The position numbers and the translations under genes are program-made. A DNA stretch of 16,873 bases from Bacteroidota bacterium (GTDB lineage Bacteria > Bacteroidota > Kryptoniia > Kryptoniales > JAKASW01). This document shows positions 1 through 7,380 of the stretch, one piece after another (positions within the stretch are counted from its first letter, which is position 1; each line of letters opens with the position of its first letter). Where the stretch lies: contig JAJYOS010000031.1 in the NCBI GenBank assembly GCA_021796055.1, positions 1-16,873 on the forward strand, given 5' to 3'. Below the pieces are notes generated by a model that was given only the letters and a program-made list of their open reading frames with translations, was not told the DNA's origin and did no database searches.

Positions 1-233
1 GAGTCGATACACGCCCACGTGCTTCCGTTATCTTTGGACAGGTAGATGTTGCCGCCGAGAGTGCCGGCATAGATGTCCGCGGTGTCGGTGGTCATGCAAG
101 TTACCCTTCCGGGCAGCGCACCGTGGCCGTAAGGAGGATCCGGCAGTATCTTCTTTGTCCACTGGGCGATCGCGCTCGACGAGCAGACCGGCAGTACAAT
201 CACGATTACCAAAAGCAGAAAATTCTTTTTCAT
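1..233 (-). CDS. Secreted Asp-box (BNR-like) repeat protein, N-terminal fragment
   Basis: The gene starts at the ATG at 233 and runs off the left edge, so only about 77 codons are visible. The product opens with a clear signal peptide: a Lys-rich start, a run of Leu/Val/Ile, then SSSAIAQ as the likely cleavage region. The mature part contains IYAGTLGGNIYLSKDNGSTW, which ends in a textbook Asp-box (S-x-D-x-G-x-T-W). Asp-boxes mark blades of beta-propellers in sialidase-like, sortilin/Vps10-like and photosystem-stability-like proteins. An exported beta-propeller is therefore likely, but the substrate or role cannot be told from this fragment. It lies 65 bases downstream of the PorV-family gene with no convincing terminator between, so it probably belongs to the same operon. 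No strong Shine-Dalgarno sequence sits right before the ATG. Confidence 0.8.
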   Translation of the reverse strand, partial: MKKNFLLLVIVIVLPVCSSSAIAQWTKKILPDPPYGHGALPGRVTCMTTDTADIYAGTLGGNIYLSKDNGSTWACID

Positions 234-298
234 TTTGTTACCCATGCCTCTTTATTTGAACGGTAAAGGCTGTAAACACATTCATGAATCTGCCCTCT

Positions 299-1333
299 CT
301 AGAAATTGATACCGACTGTAAATTTCTGTACGTAAGTGAGGCGTCCGAAATTTTGATACGCGTAATCGAGCTCCATGGCAACATTGCCGATGAGAACCTT
401 CCTGAGACCGAATCCAAGTGTATAGGATTCCTCGGAATTACTCAAGAATAACGACTTGTACCCTCCGCGGAGGGAAATGATGTTGTCGAATACGTACTCA
501 GCGCCCACGTTGACGCTTTCATAGTTGTCACTGGGATGGAGCGCATCCACGTCGATGGTGAACTTGTGCATATCGGTAGAGATCGGGCTATAGGCGAGGC
601 CGACCCGGAAATTTAGCGGCAGCGACCACGAGTCGGTTCCCAGATAAGCCGGTATCTTGCCGTTATTTCCCGAGGTTGTGGGATCCGGATCGTATGTTAC
701 GAGGAGCGAGCCCCCCTGCATCTGCATTTTAGTGCCGAAATTTGAAATGGACATTCCGAGTATGATACCGTCGAACGGAGTTTTGTAGAGAATGCCCATA
801 TCGAGCGCGAGCCCGGTCGCACTGGCTTCCCATATCGACTGGTAAACCACTTTGGGGTTGAAGCCGATTGCGAAATCCTCGGTCAGGTTGATGCCGTAGC
901 CGACACTAAACGCGATATCGGAGGCGGTGAATATCTGGCCCGTCCCGTTCGGGTTGTCGACCGTCGTAACCTTCATGTCGCCGTAGGAAGAAGAGGTGAA
1001 GCTGACTCCAACGGTCCCGAAACTGCCGAGGTTATAGGACGCCGCGAGGAAATTATATCCGACATCGGCGAGCCAGTGAGTATGGTCGAACATTATCCCG
1101 ACCCCGTCGAGCTTAGCGAGGCCGGCCGGGTTCCAGTAGAAAGCACTCTCGTCGTTAGAGATAGCGACAAAGGCGCTTCCCATCGCCGTCGCTCTCGCCC
1201 CCTGGCTGATTTCAAGGAAGGGGGCTGCGGTCGTTCCCCTCTTCGAGACGTTTGAAATGAATCCGCCCTGGCAATACGCCGTCGAAGAGATTAAGAGTAG
1301 CGTCAATAAAACAGTTACAGTTCTTATTTTCAT
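299..1333 (-). CDS. PorV/PorQ-family outer-membrane beta-barrel protein
   Basis: This 344-residue protein has a signal peptide (MKIRTVTVLLTLLLISSTAYC-QG). The family signature lies around residues 35-75: an ARATAMGSAFVAISNDESAF stretch, then YWNPAGLA. The rest alternates short polar and aromatic strands, as in a FadL-like outer-membrane barrel, and the chain ends in Phe (VGINF), typical of barrel proteins. PorV in the T9SS is a shuttle that takes CTD-bearing cargo from the translocon to the attachment complex. PorQ and other paralogues have related roles, so the general family is secure but the exact role is not. The start has a good GGAG seven bases upstream. Only 12 bases separate it from the stop of the preceding T9SS-domain gene, which suggests translational coupling and a cargo/shuttle pairing (inference). 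The Cys near the cleavage site does not form a good lipobox. Confidence 0.88.
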   Translation of the reverse strand: MKIRTVTVLLTLLLISSTAYCQGGFISNVSKRGTTAAPFLEISQGARATAMGSAFVAISNDESAFYWNPAGLAKLDGVGIMFDHTHWLADVGYNFLAASYNLGSFGTVGVSFTSSSYGDMKVTTVDNPNGTGQIFTASDIAFSVGYGINLTEDFAIGFNPKVVYQSIWEASATGLALDMGILYKTPFDGIILGMSISNFGTKMQMQGGSLLVTYDPDPTTSGNNGKIPAYLGTDSWSLPLNFRVGLAYSPISTDMHKFTIDVDALHPSDNYESVNVGAEYVFDNIISLRGGYKSLFLSNSEESYTLGFGLRKVLIGNVAMELDYAYQNFGRLTYVQKFTVGINF

Positions 1334-1345
1334 CTCCCGTCTCCA

Positions 1346-3064
1346 CTATTTGATCACGGCGAATTTGCCGATGTACTTGCCGATGCCGGGTGCCTCAACC
1401 TCGAAGAGGTAAACGCCGTATGCTATGTCCATTCCATCGTCCGAAACGAGGTCCCAGGTGATGGCGCCGCCGCTGTTGAGGTTCGAATCGTTCTTGTAAA
1501 GTGTCTTCACTAGCGCACCGGACATGGTGTAAATTCTTATCGTGCATTTTGCGGGAAGATTTACGAAATCGATCACACGCGTCCCGCGGCCGGTGGGATA
1601 GAGAGATCTCGGCTCCCATGATGCCGTCGCGATATAAGGGTTCGGCACGACTGAAATTTTGGCCAGGTCCTTGCCGGCGGCGGAGTCACTCACGGTCATC
1701 GCTTTTGTCGAGAAACTGAAGTAGTCTCCGTTTCCGAATGGCCTGTTTGTATATATCATGAATTTATCGCCGGCCTTCGGATATACGGGTGCTATGGCGG
1801 GATTTTGAGGGCCCTGGTAGTGGATCTCCCATAGCCGCAGGTCTGGCTTGCCGACACCCTGACTCTTCGTCATGATTATATCGTCTCCAAGCGACAGTGT
1901 CCCGGAAGCATCGTTGTCTACGATTATACTGCCAAGCATCTGCCCGCTGTTCAAATCCGTTATAAGATAGTTCACGGCTATGAGACCGGAAGACGACTGT
2001 ACGGTGTCGACCGGGTGATCATAGAATTCCATCTGGAAGTCTGACGGCCACGCGACGCCCCCGCTCGGATAACGGATGACGGCAAGATTAAGATTGCTGT
2101 TGCTGCCGTACCAGCCTGTAAGTGTACTGTTGACGGTCACGTTTGTGTCGTTCCGGAATGAGAAGACCATGCCATCGAAGGGCAGACTGAATACGGTGCT
2201 CCCGAAAACTGTGGCGTCGACGTCTCTTTCCAGTGTGTCGACGGCGCCGCTGTACGTACGAATGACGTCGTAAGAGACCGTGCGGTAAGCCGGGATTGTG
2301 CCCTGCGCGGCAAACGTGATCCTGTACTGGGCACCGGCCTTTATCGCTCCGGGATCGAGTACCTGGGCGCTGATTGCCCCGGTTCCGATCCCGTGGGTGA
2401 CTTTGTCCAGGTTCCCGGTGATCTGAGGCGGCACGTAGCCGGCAACAGGTGCATTGGGGACGACGACAGCGCAGTTCTGGTCCACGAATGTGATTTTCCC
2501 GGAATAATCCTGAGTAATGATCTTCGAGCATTCCGTGGGCTGGAGTCCCGTTGTACCGTATGCCGTGTCTCCAGTGGTGTACGAGCAAACCGCATAGTAG
2601 TAAGTCTTTCCGTTTTCGACAGTCGTGTCGACGAACGAATGTTGCAAGCCGGTGTTGCTTCCACGCCAGAAGCGCGCGCCGTTAATTCCGACCGGGTCGG
2701 GTCCGAATATCGAGTCGACCAGATCGAACTGCGCGATAGGTTTCCAGTAAACGGGTTCACCCTTCGAATCAGTGATGATTTTGTCGTCTTCAAACTGTGG
2801 GTCTTCACTTCTGTAAACTGTATAACCCTCAAAGGTTTTCTTATAACCCTGGCGCGGGTCGCCATTTTGATATCCGAGGAAGGGATCTCTGAACTGTTCG
2901 GCGATATTGTCCCAGTAAAGAAAGACTCTGCCGTCGCCGGCCACCGCGTGGACTGTAGGCTTGTACGGCGGCTTCGAGAAATTATAATTAGCGTTGTAGA
3001 TTTGCTGGACTGTCTGCTTGTGCTGCAGGATCTGGCCCAGGTCGTTTCCCATGATCAGCGCCAT
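1346..3064 (-). CDS. 3' part of a frameshifted FN3/T9SS-domain surface protein
   Basis: This 572-codon reading frame is the downstream part of one gene that begins at 4478. It has no signal peptide and no Shine-Dalgarno at its first ATG (MALIMGND). Its frame stays open upstream of that ATG as PFILGKGLRERFS, back to the frameshift at 3105-3108. Residues about 33-180 look like a fibronectin type III module (PYKPTVHAVAGDGRVFLYWD, FEGYTVYRS, TYYYAVCSY). A middle region of several hundred beta-rich residues is unassigned. Residues about 466-572 form a C-terminal domain of T9SS/FlgD-Ig type (ISVVPNPYI, CTIRIYTMSGALVKTLY, AYGVYLFEVEAPG, ending KFAVIK). The protein would be exported by the T9SS and displayed or released outside the cell. 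The PorV-family gene follows 12 bases later. If the base insertion is real, this part is not made as a secreted protein, because the signal peptide lies in the other frame. Confidence 0.85.
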   Translation of the reverse strand: MALIMGNDLGQILQHKQTVQQIYNANYNFSKPPYKPTVHAVAGDGRVFLYWDNIAEQFRDPFLGYQNGDPRQGYKKTFEGYTVYRSEDPQFEDDKIITDSKGEPVYWKPIAQFDLVDSIFGPDPVGINGARFWRGSNTGLQHSFVDTTVENGKTYYYAVCSYTTGDTAYGTTGLQPTECSKIITQDYSGKITFVDQNCAVVVPNAPVAGYVPPQITGNLDKVTHGIGTGAISAQVLDPGAIKAGAQYRITFAAQGTIPAYRTVSYDVIRTYSGAVDTLERDVDATVFGSTVFSLPFDGMVFSFRNDTNVTVNSTLTGWYGSNSNLNLAVIRYPSGGVAWPSDFQMEFYDHPVDTVQSSSGLIAVNYLITDLNSGQMLGSIIVDNDASGTLSLGDDIIMTKSQGVGKPDLRLWEIHYQGPQNPAIAPVYPKAGDKFMIYTNRPFGNGDYFSFSTKAMTVSDSAAGKDLAKISVVPNPYIATASWEPRSLYPTGRGTRVIDFVNLPAKCTIRIYTMSGALVKTLYKNDSNLNSGGAITWDLVSDDGMDIAYGVYLFEVEAPGIGKYIGKFAVIK

Positions 3065-4478
3065 GGAGAATCTCTCCCTCAGCCCCTTCCCGAGGATGAA
3101 CGGACCCCGACGCGAAGACCATCTGTATATTGGTATTGGCGACGGAGGTGTCTACAAAGCCGTTGTTCATCGATTGCCACATGACATTGTCATTCTTCGG
3201 CCACATACCCGTCGGTCCTTTGTCCGCGAGAGTACCGAGCGTCACGGAGGTGAGACCTATCTGGTCGGATTCATCTTTATCGGTGGCGTCAAAGTGCGGC
3301 TCTCCATGAGTCGGAAGTCCGTCCCCTTCGCCGATATCGGGCCCCGTGTACCCGGGATCCCACGGGCCGAGCCCGTCGGCACCGACGTCGTCGTTCAACG
3401 GTTCATCGGGATCCCATTTGCCGTTTCCGTTCAGGTCGCTGTATGGAACCCAGTTATGGTTGTTGTCGATGTTGTCGTCTCTTCTTTCATCGATCATGCC
3501 ATCGCGGTCGTTATCCAGCCCGTCAAAAGGATTTCCGGGACTCTCCAGGTAAGCAAAGCCGAGATAGCCGGTTTTCCAATTACCTGGATTGCCAATGCCG
3601 GATGGCGCCCAGGTATATGCAATATTGAGGGACGTGCTGTAATAACCGCTGTTGGCGGGCTCCGTAGAATTTGCTCCACCGATTCCCGGGTCGGCGTAGA
3701 ACCCGAACGCAGTACTGTCATATGTGTGGTCCGATAGATTCACTATATCATAATGCCAGAAGATCACGTCTTCAGCGAGGACATGGGACCACTGGAATCC
3801 TCGCACTTCCACCCGGAGCCCCAGCCCGCCGCGGGCCGAGTCACTCGCAATCGGATAATAGTTGAATGGCGGAAGGGTGAATTTCTTGTCCTGAGAATCG
3901 TCCATCACGAAGAATGTTTCGAAGTCGGCATTTGATACTCCCTTTCCGAAATAGCCGTACCATTTCCCGTTCCACGATGGGTCCAGGCCGAGAGCACTCG
4001 GCCAGATCAGTGGCAGCGAATTGTTGTAGTTGCCGCTCGCATCCACAGCCGGGCTTGTGCCGCTCGGATTGGCGTAGCCGGGTACGGGCTCCAGCCCCCA
4101 GGGCACACCCGTCACGGGATCGTCGCTATACTGCTCACGATAGGCGGAGACAAGCGGTGTTATCCTTTGGCCGGAAGGCGTGGTAACTCTCGCTGCGATG
4201 AGGACAGCCGTCCCGTCCAGATTATTGTGTCCGGTGCCCGCGGGCCATTCAACCGACGGGGCAAACTCCCAGTACCCGATCTCTCCATAGTTATAATAGA
4301 GAGTGTTAATCCTGTTACCGACCATAATCCCCTCTCTTCGGTACCTGTAATTCCCGAGAGAGTCGGCCCGGTAAAGAGGGATTCTCGGATCTTCCTGCCC
4401 TACGTCAATCTGTGCCAGTGCAAAATCGCAGAAGACTCCCAGCAACAGGAAAAGTATTGTAAAAAATCTGCGCTTCAT
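2988..4478 (-). CDS. 5' part of the frameshifted surface protein, with signal peptide and Ca-binding loops
   Basis: The ATG at 4478 follows AGGAG at an 8-base spacing and gives a signal peptide (MKRRFFTILFLLLGVFCDFALAQ). Residues about 24-310 are an unassigned beta-rich exported domain with many Tyr/Trp. Residues about 317-403 are crowded with Asp/Asn loops of EF-hand or thrombospondin-3 style (DNDRDGMIDE, DLNGNGKWDPDE, DIGEGDG), which suggests Ca2+ binding. After NIQMVFASG (residues 450-458) the frame slips. The last 38 codons (SVHPREGAEG onward, 2988-3104) are out-of-frame reading of DNA whose proper frame encodes PFILGKGLRERFSMALIMGND. From memory, this protein type in Ignavibacteria-like genomes is a single chain of about 1,050 residues. 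Removing one base restores 1,043 codons. It sits 24 bases downstream of the TonB-dependent receptor gene, within the same operon. Confidence 0.85.
   Translation of the reverse strand: MKRRFFTILFLLLGVFCDFALAQIDVGQEDPRIPLYRADSLGNYRYRREGIMVGNRINTLYYNYGEIGYWEFAPSVEWPAGTGHNNLDGTAVLIAARVTTPSGQRITPLVSAYREQYSDDPVTGVPWGLEPVPGYANPSGTSPAVDASGNYNNSLPLIWPSALGLDPSWNGKWYGYFGKGVSNADFETFFVMDDSQDKKFTLPPFNYYPIASDSARGGLGLRVEVRGFQWSHVLAEDVIFWHYDIVNLSDHTYDSTAFGFYADPGIGGANSTEPANSGYYSTSLNIAYTWAPSGIGNPGNWKTGYLGFAYLESPGNPFDGLDNDRDGMIDERRDDNIDNNHNWVPYSDLNGNGKWDPDEPLNDDVGADGLGPWDPGYTGPDIGEGDGLPTHGEPHFDATDKDESDQIGLTSVTLGTLADKGPTGMWPKNDNVMWQSMNNGFVDTSVANTNIQMVFASGSVHPREGAEGEILHGADHGKRPGPDPAAQADSPANLQR
3105..3108 (-). other. 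Single-base frameshift site in a GGGG run
   Basis: On the coding strand the DNA reads GCG TCG GGG TCC GTT. Dropping one G gives GCG TCG GGT CCG TTC ATC CTC (ASGPFIL), which joins the two open frames without a stop. The whole 1346-4478 interval is 3,133 bases, one more than a multiple of three. The run is only four bases and lacks a typical slippery heptamer or an obvious stimulatory structure. A true mutation or a consensus/assembly error is therefore more likely than programmed frameshifting. Confidence 0.85.
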
Positions 4479-4502
4479 TCTATAATCTCCTAATCGATTA
4501 TT

Positions 4503-7274
4503 CTAGAAATCAAAGCTGCAACCTATGCGTACCGACCTTGGCGCGGAAAAACTGGTCGGATCGTTTATGTACTGCTGCAGAGTATTCAGGCCTATTATTG
4601 TACCTGCCGATGTAATGTCCTGCTGCAGTGGATCGTTGGCGCGTCCCGTCGCCGCGTTGACATTGATCTCGTTCCTGATATCAAGCAGGTTGTAAACCAG
4701 GGCAAACAGATTAACGTTAAGCCCCTCCCCGAGATTGAAGGACTTTTGCGCCCTGAGGTCAACGTTGTATGTCGCCGGTTTTACCGCATTGTTGTCGAAG
4801 AGTATTCCTTGCGAAATCCGGACGTCCTGCGTATAGGGAAAGCCTGAACCGTAACTGAGTATCAGGCCGACGGTCCAATCATCAGCTTTCCCGACATCCA
4901 CTTCAGCGTTAAGTGTGTTGCGCTGATCCCAGTCGAGAGGTACGAATATCTTGTTCGTTTCTATCGGGGGGCTGGATTGGTTGTTGTAGAACACGGACAT
5001 CGGGTCCGACGCATCGCCTTCGGCTATCTGGAATGTGTAGTCGATCTTGAGACTAAACAGTTCCGAGAATCTCTTATCGAGCGTTACGATGAGTCCCTTT
5101 ACGTTGGCGTAGTCCCTGTTTATGTAGCGCGCGTAGTTCACGCCCTGGTAGGTGCTGATTATTTCCATGCCCAGCCAGTTTCTGATATCTCTGTCGTAGA
5201 GAGTGAAGTCCAGTGAAAGGTCAGAGGACAGCGCCTGCTGGAGCCCAATTTCGTACATCACGGTCTTCTGGGCTTTCAGGTCAGGATTGCCCATGACGCT
5301 CGTCAACCCGCCTGTTTCAAGAACCAGCTCGCCGGGGTTGTCGTAAAGATTTGAGAAACTCGGGATCTGAAAGAAGTGGCCGTAAGAGAAATGAATGATT
5401 CCCCTGTCGGTGATCGGGAAAGACACTCCAAGTCTTGGGCTGATCTGCGTCTTCGCGAGCGCCTCGACCATTTTTCCGTAGTTGGGGAAATTGGGATCGC
5501 GCAGGGGGTTCTTCAAGTCGTACAGATACTGCGCGTTCGGCTTGAAGTAATCGAAGCGCAGGCCGACGTTTATTATCATGATATCATATTCAGCCTTGTC
5601 CTGTATATAGGCGGCGAATTGAGTCGGATATCTGTTGTATGCCTGGTTGCCCGCGGGGTCCTGGCTGCTGATGCTTCCGAGTCTGAGATAAAGCGGCGTG
5701 TAGACCGAATCGATCCCGGTTCCGCTTGAAGGACTTACCAGCGTGTATTCATGATCGTATAACTTATACCAATCGAGCTCGGCACCGATGGCCACTTTAT
5801 GATGCGTCGATACCTGGTCGTTGAGCTGCCATTGGAGTATGCTTTCTATCGTCTCCCTTTCATATCTTCCCGATTGCTGCCCGCCGGACTGGAAAGTATA
5901 ATTTGACAGAGGCGATCCCTGCGTCGGATCGACATATCGTGGGTCGAATGGGTTTGCATATACATAGCCTTTATATGAATACCTATTGACCGCGAACTTC
6001 AAAGTCTGGAAAATATTCTGAGACGGAATTTGAGTTATCTGAAAACTGTGGATCCAATTGTCCATATAGTAGTTCATTGCGCCGTCAGGAGTCCATTCCC
6101 ACGCGTGACTGTAGTACTTGTTCCAGTTATTGTTGTAGAACAAGCTGTAGGCAAACTTCAAAGCGGGGAGCCCGTATGTCAGTTTGCCGTTAAGGGAATA
6201 CATTCGCGACGGGTTCATCGGCACAAATGACGAATCACCGGAATGTGGCATTATGTAAATCGCGTTCCCATTCGCATCAAGGATAGCATTCCCGCTCGGA
6301 TCTGTCAGAGGAAATGGCGAAACGTCGGTGGTTCTGTAGATCCTCTGTCCGTATAAATAACCGGGGTTGTAGTAGTATCGGCCCGTAGTGAAAAAGGTCA
6401 GGTCGGGGAGGATCACGGTGGGACCGCTCAACGTAAATTCGTAATCCCTTGTCCTGAACGTTGTCAATCGCCCGACATTCGGGAAAAGAGATGTATGTGT
6501 GGTGACATAGTCTCCGGTGTACGCGGAAAGCGAACCGTGAAACTGCTGGGAGCCGTCCTGGGTGACTATGTTGACGACTCCGGACATGGCCTGCCCATAT
6601 TCCGCGTTGAAGGTGCCGCTGATTACCTCCATTTCCCTGATGGAGGAATTTTCGATCTGCAATGGGAGAGAGCCGTTGAAAGGATCGGTGACGGAGAGTC
6701 CGTCAACCAGATATGCCACTTCATCGGAACGACCGCCCCTGAAATGGCCGCCGACAACTCCTGCCTGCAGATTTATTATCTGGCCGACGCTCTCGACAGG
6801 CATTTTGCTGATCTCGTTAGCGGAAACAGTAACAGATGTAGAGGTCAAGTCCTTTTGAACAAGGGGCCGCTTCGCGGTGACGACGACCTCCTGTGTACTT
6901 ACCGCCTGCGGGTCCATCTTCATATTCAGCGTGAAAGTGAGATCAATCTTTATCGGCACATCTTTTACGACGACCTTCTGATATCCGACCGCGCTGATCG
7001 ACACGGAATAATCCCCCGGGGGAATGTAATCGACGTAGTAGTAACCGTCGAGGTCGGTAGCCGCTCCCATGCTGGTTCCCTGTATCAATACGTTGGCGCC
7101 GACAAGCGGCTCTCCCGTCTGGGAATCAGTAATCTTACCTGCCAGCTTTCCCGTCGTGCCCGCAAAGGAAATGCCGGTCAGCACCATCAACACGACCGGG
7201 ACGAGCAGCAATCGCCGCAGATTAACAGCGGATTTATTCAGGTCCGTCATACTGGGTTTGTCACAATTACACAT
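4503..7274 (-). CDS. TonB-dependent outer-membrane receptor with carboxypeptidase-regulatory-like domain
   Basis: This receptor has about 923 residues. A Lys/Arg-flanked hydrophobic signal (LRRLLLVPVVLMVLTGISFAG) precedes a CarboxypepD_reg-like domain at about residues 42-120 (GKITDSQTGEPLVGANV, TDLDGYYYVDYIPPGDYSVS). A TonB-box-like EVVVTA follows near 129-134, then a plug domain to about 245 (NLQAGVV, GGRSDEVAYLVDGLSV, FNAEYGQAMSGVVNIVT). The rest is a long beta-barrel ending in Phe (SFDF). It would import a ligand across the outer membrane using TonB/ExbBD energy. The substrate is unknown and no SusD partner is adjacent. The frame is open to a TTG at 7328, but I prefer the ATG at 7274, which has GGGGA seven bases upstream. 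ATGs at 7280 and 7250 are alternatives. The gene follows a strong terminator and leads the operon that continues with the frameshifted gene and the PorV-family gene. Confidence 0.93.
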   Translation of the reverse strand: MCNCDKPSMTDLNKSAVNLRRLLLVPVVLMVLTGISFAGTTGKLAGKITDSQTGEPLVGANVLIQGTSMGAATDLDGYYYVDYIPPGDYSVSISAVGYQKVVVKDVPIKIDLTFTLNMKMDPQAVSTQEVVVTAKRPLVQKDLTSTSVTVSANEISKMPVESVGQIINLQAGVVGGHFRGGRSDEVAYLVDGLSVTDPFNGSLPLQIENSSIREMEVISGTFNAEYGQAMSGVVNIVTQDGSQQFHGSLSAYTGDYVTTHTSLFPNVGRLTTFRTRDYEFTLSGPTVILPDLTFFTTGRYYYNPGYLYGQRIYRTTDVSPFPLTDPSGNAILDANGNAIYIMPHSGDSSFVPMNPSRMYSLNGKLTYGLPALKFAYSLFYNNNWNKYYSHAWEWTPDGAMNYYMDNWIHSFQITQIPSQNIFQTLKFAVNRYSYKGYVYANPFDPRYVDPTQGSPLSNYTFQSGGQQSGRYERETIESILQWQLNDQVSTHHKVAIGAELDWYKLYDHEYTLVSPSSGTGIDSVYTPLYLRLGSISSQDPAGNQAYNRYPTQFAAYIQDKAEYDIMIINVGLRFDYFKPNAQYLYDLKNPLRDPNFPNYGKMVEALAKTQISPRLGVSFPITDRGIIHFSYGHFFQIPSFSNLYDNPGELVLETGGLTSVMGNPDLKAQKTVMYEIGLQQALSSDLSLDFTLYDRDIRNWLGMEIISTYQGVNYARYINRDYANVKGLIVTLDKRFSELFSLKIDYTFQIAEGDASDPMSVFYNNQSSPPIETNKIFVPLDWDQRNTLNAEVDVGKADDWTVGLILSYGSGFPYTQDVRISQGILFDNNAVKPATYNVDLRAQKSFNLGEGLNVNLFALVYNLLDIRNEINVNAATGRANDPLQQDITSAGTIIGLNTLQQYINDPTSFSAPRSVRIGCSFDF

Positions 7275-7281
7275 AGTCATT

Positions 7282-7286
7282 TCCCC
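7282..7286 (-). promoter_or_regulatory. Ribosome binding site that selects the receptor start at 7274
   Basis: GGGGA on the minus strand lies seven bases before the ATG at 7274. It is too close to the ATG at 7280, and no comparable site precedes the ATG at 7250 or the TTG at 7328. Confidence 0.55.
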
Positions 7287-7326
7287 GAGTGGTAGAGAGT
7301 ACAAACGATCAAAATAACTCCGGATC

Positions 7327-7373
7327 AAAAAAAGAGCCGGTCCATCCCGGCTCTGCGGGATGGACCATTGCTC
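7327..7373 (-). terminator. Strong intrinsic terminator after the CBM9-like gene
   Basis: It begins 7 bases past the stop of the CBM9-like gene. The transcript folds into a long stem. A perfect 11-bp arm pair (7356-7366 with 7339-7349, GGTCCATCCCG/CGGGATGGACC, loop CAGAGC) is extended, after a small internal loop, by GAGC/GCTC (7370-7373 with 7334-7337). Seven U follow at once (7333-7327). A competing hairpin, AGAGCCGG/CCGGCTCT (7347-7354 with 7333-7340), also abuts the U tract. Both folds are terminator-like, so transcription probably stops here before the receptor operon. Confidence 0.85.
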
Positions 7374-7380
7374 AGTGAGT

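Noticed and set aside
3105..3108. Programmed ribosomal frameshifting in the split gene.
   Set aside because: No slippery heptamer, no clear downstream structure, and joining would need the extra base skipped. A mutation or sequence error is simpler.
2393..3737. Long + strand open frames opposite the frameshifted gene (2393-3184 and 3018-3737).
   Set aside because: Antisense shadows with Arg/Ser/Val-rich composition, no domain features, and they overlap convincing minus-strand coding sequence.
6495..7295. A 266-codon + strand open frame opposite the receptor plug region.
   Set aside because: It mirrors the strongly supported receptor coding sequence and shows no recognisable motif or start signal.
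7327..7373. A transcription attenuator or riboswitch made of the overlapping hairpins.
   Set aside because: Both alternative folds end at the U tract and would terminate. There is no leader peptide or room for a ligand-binding domain between the gene stop and the stem.
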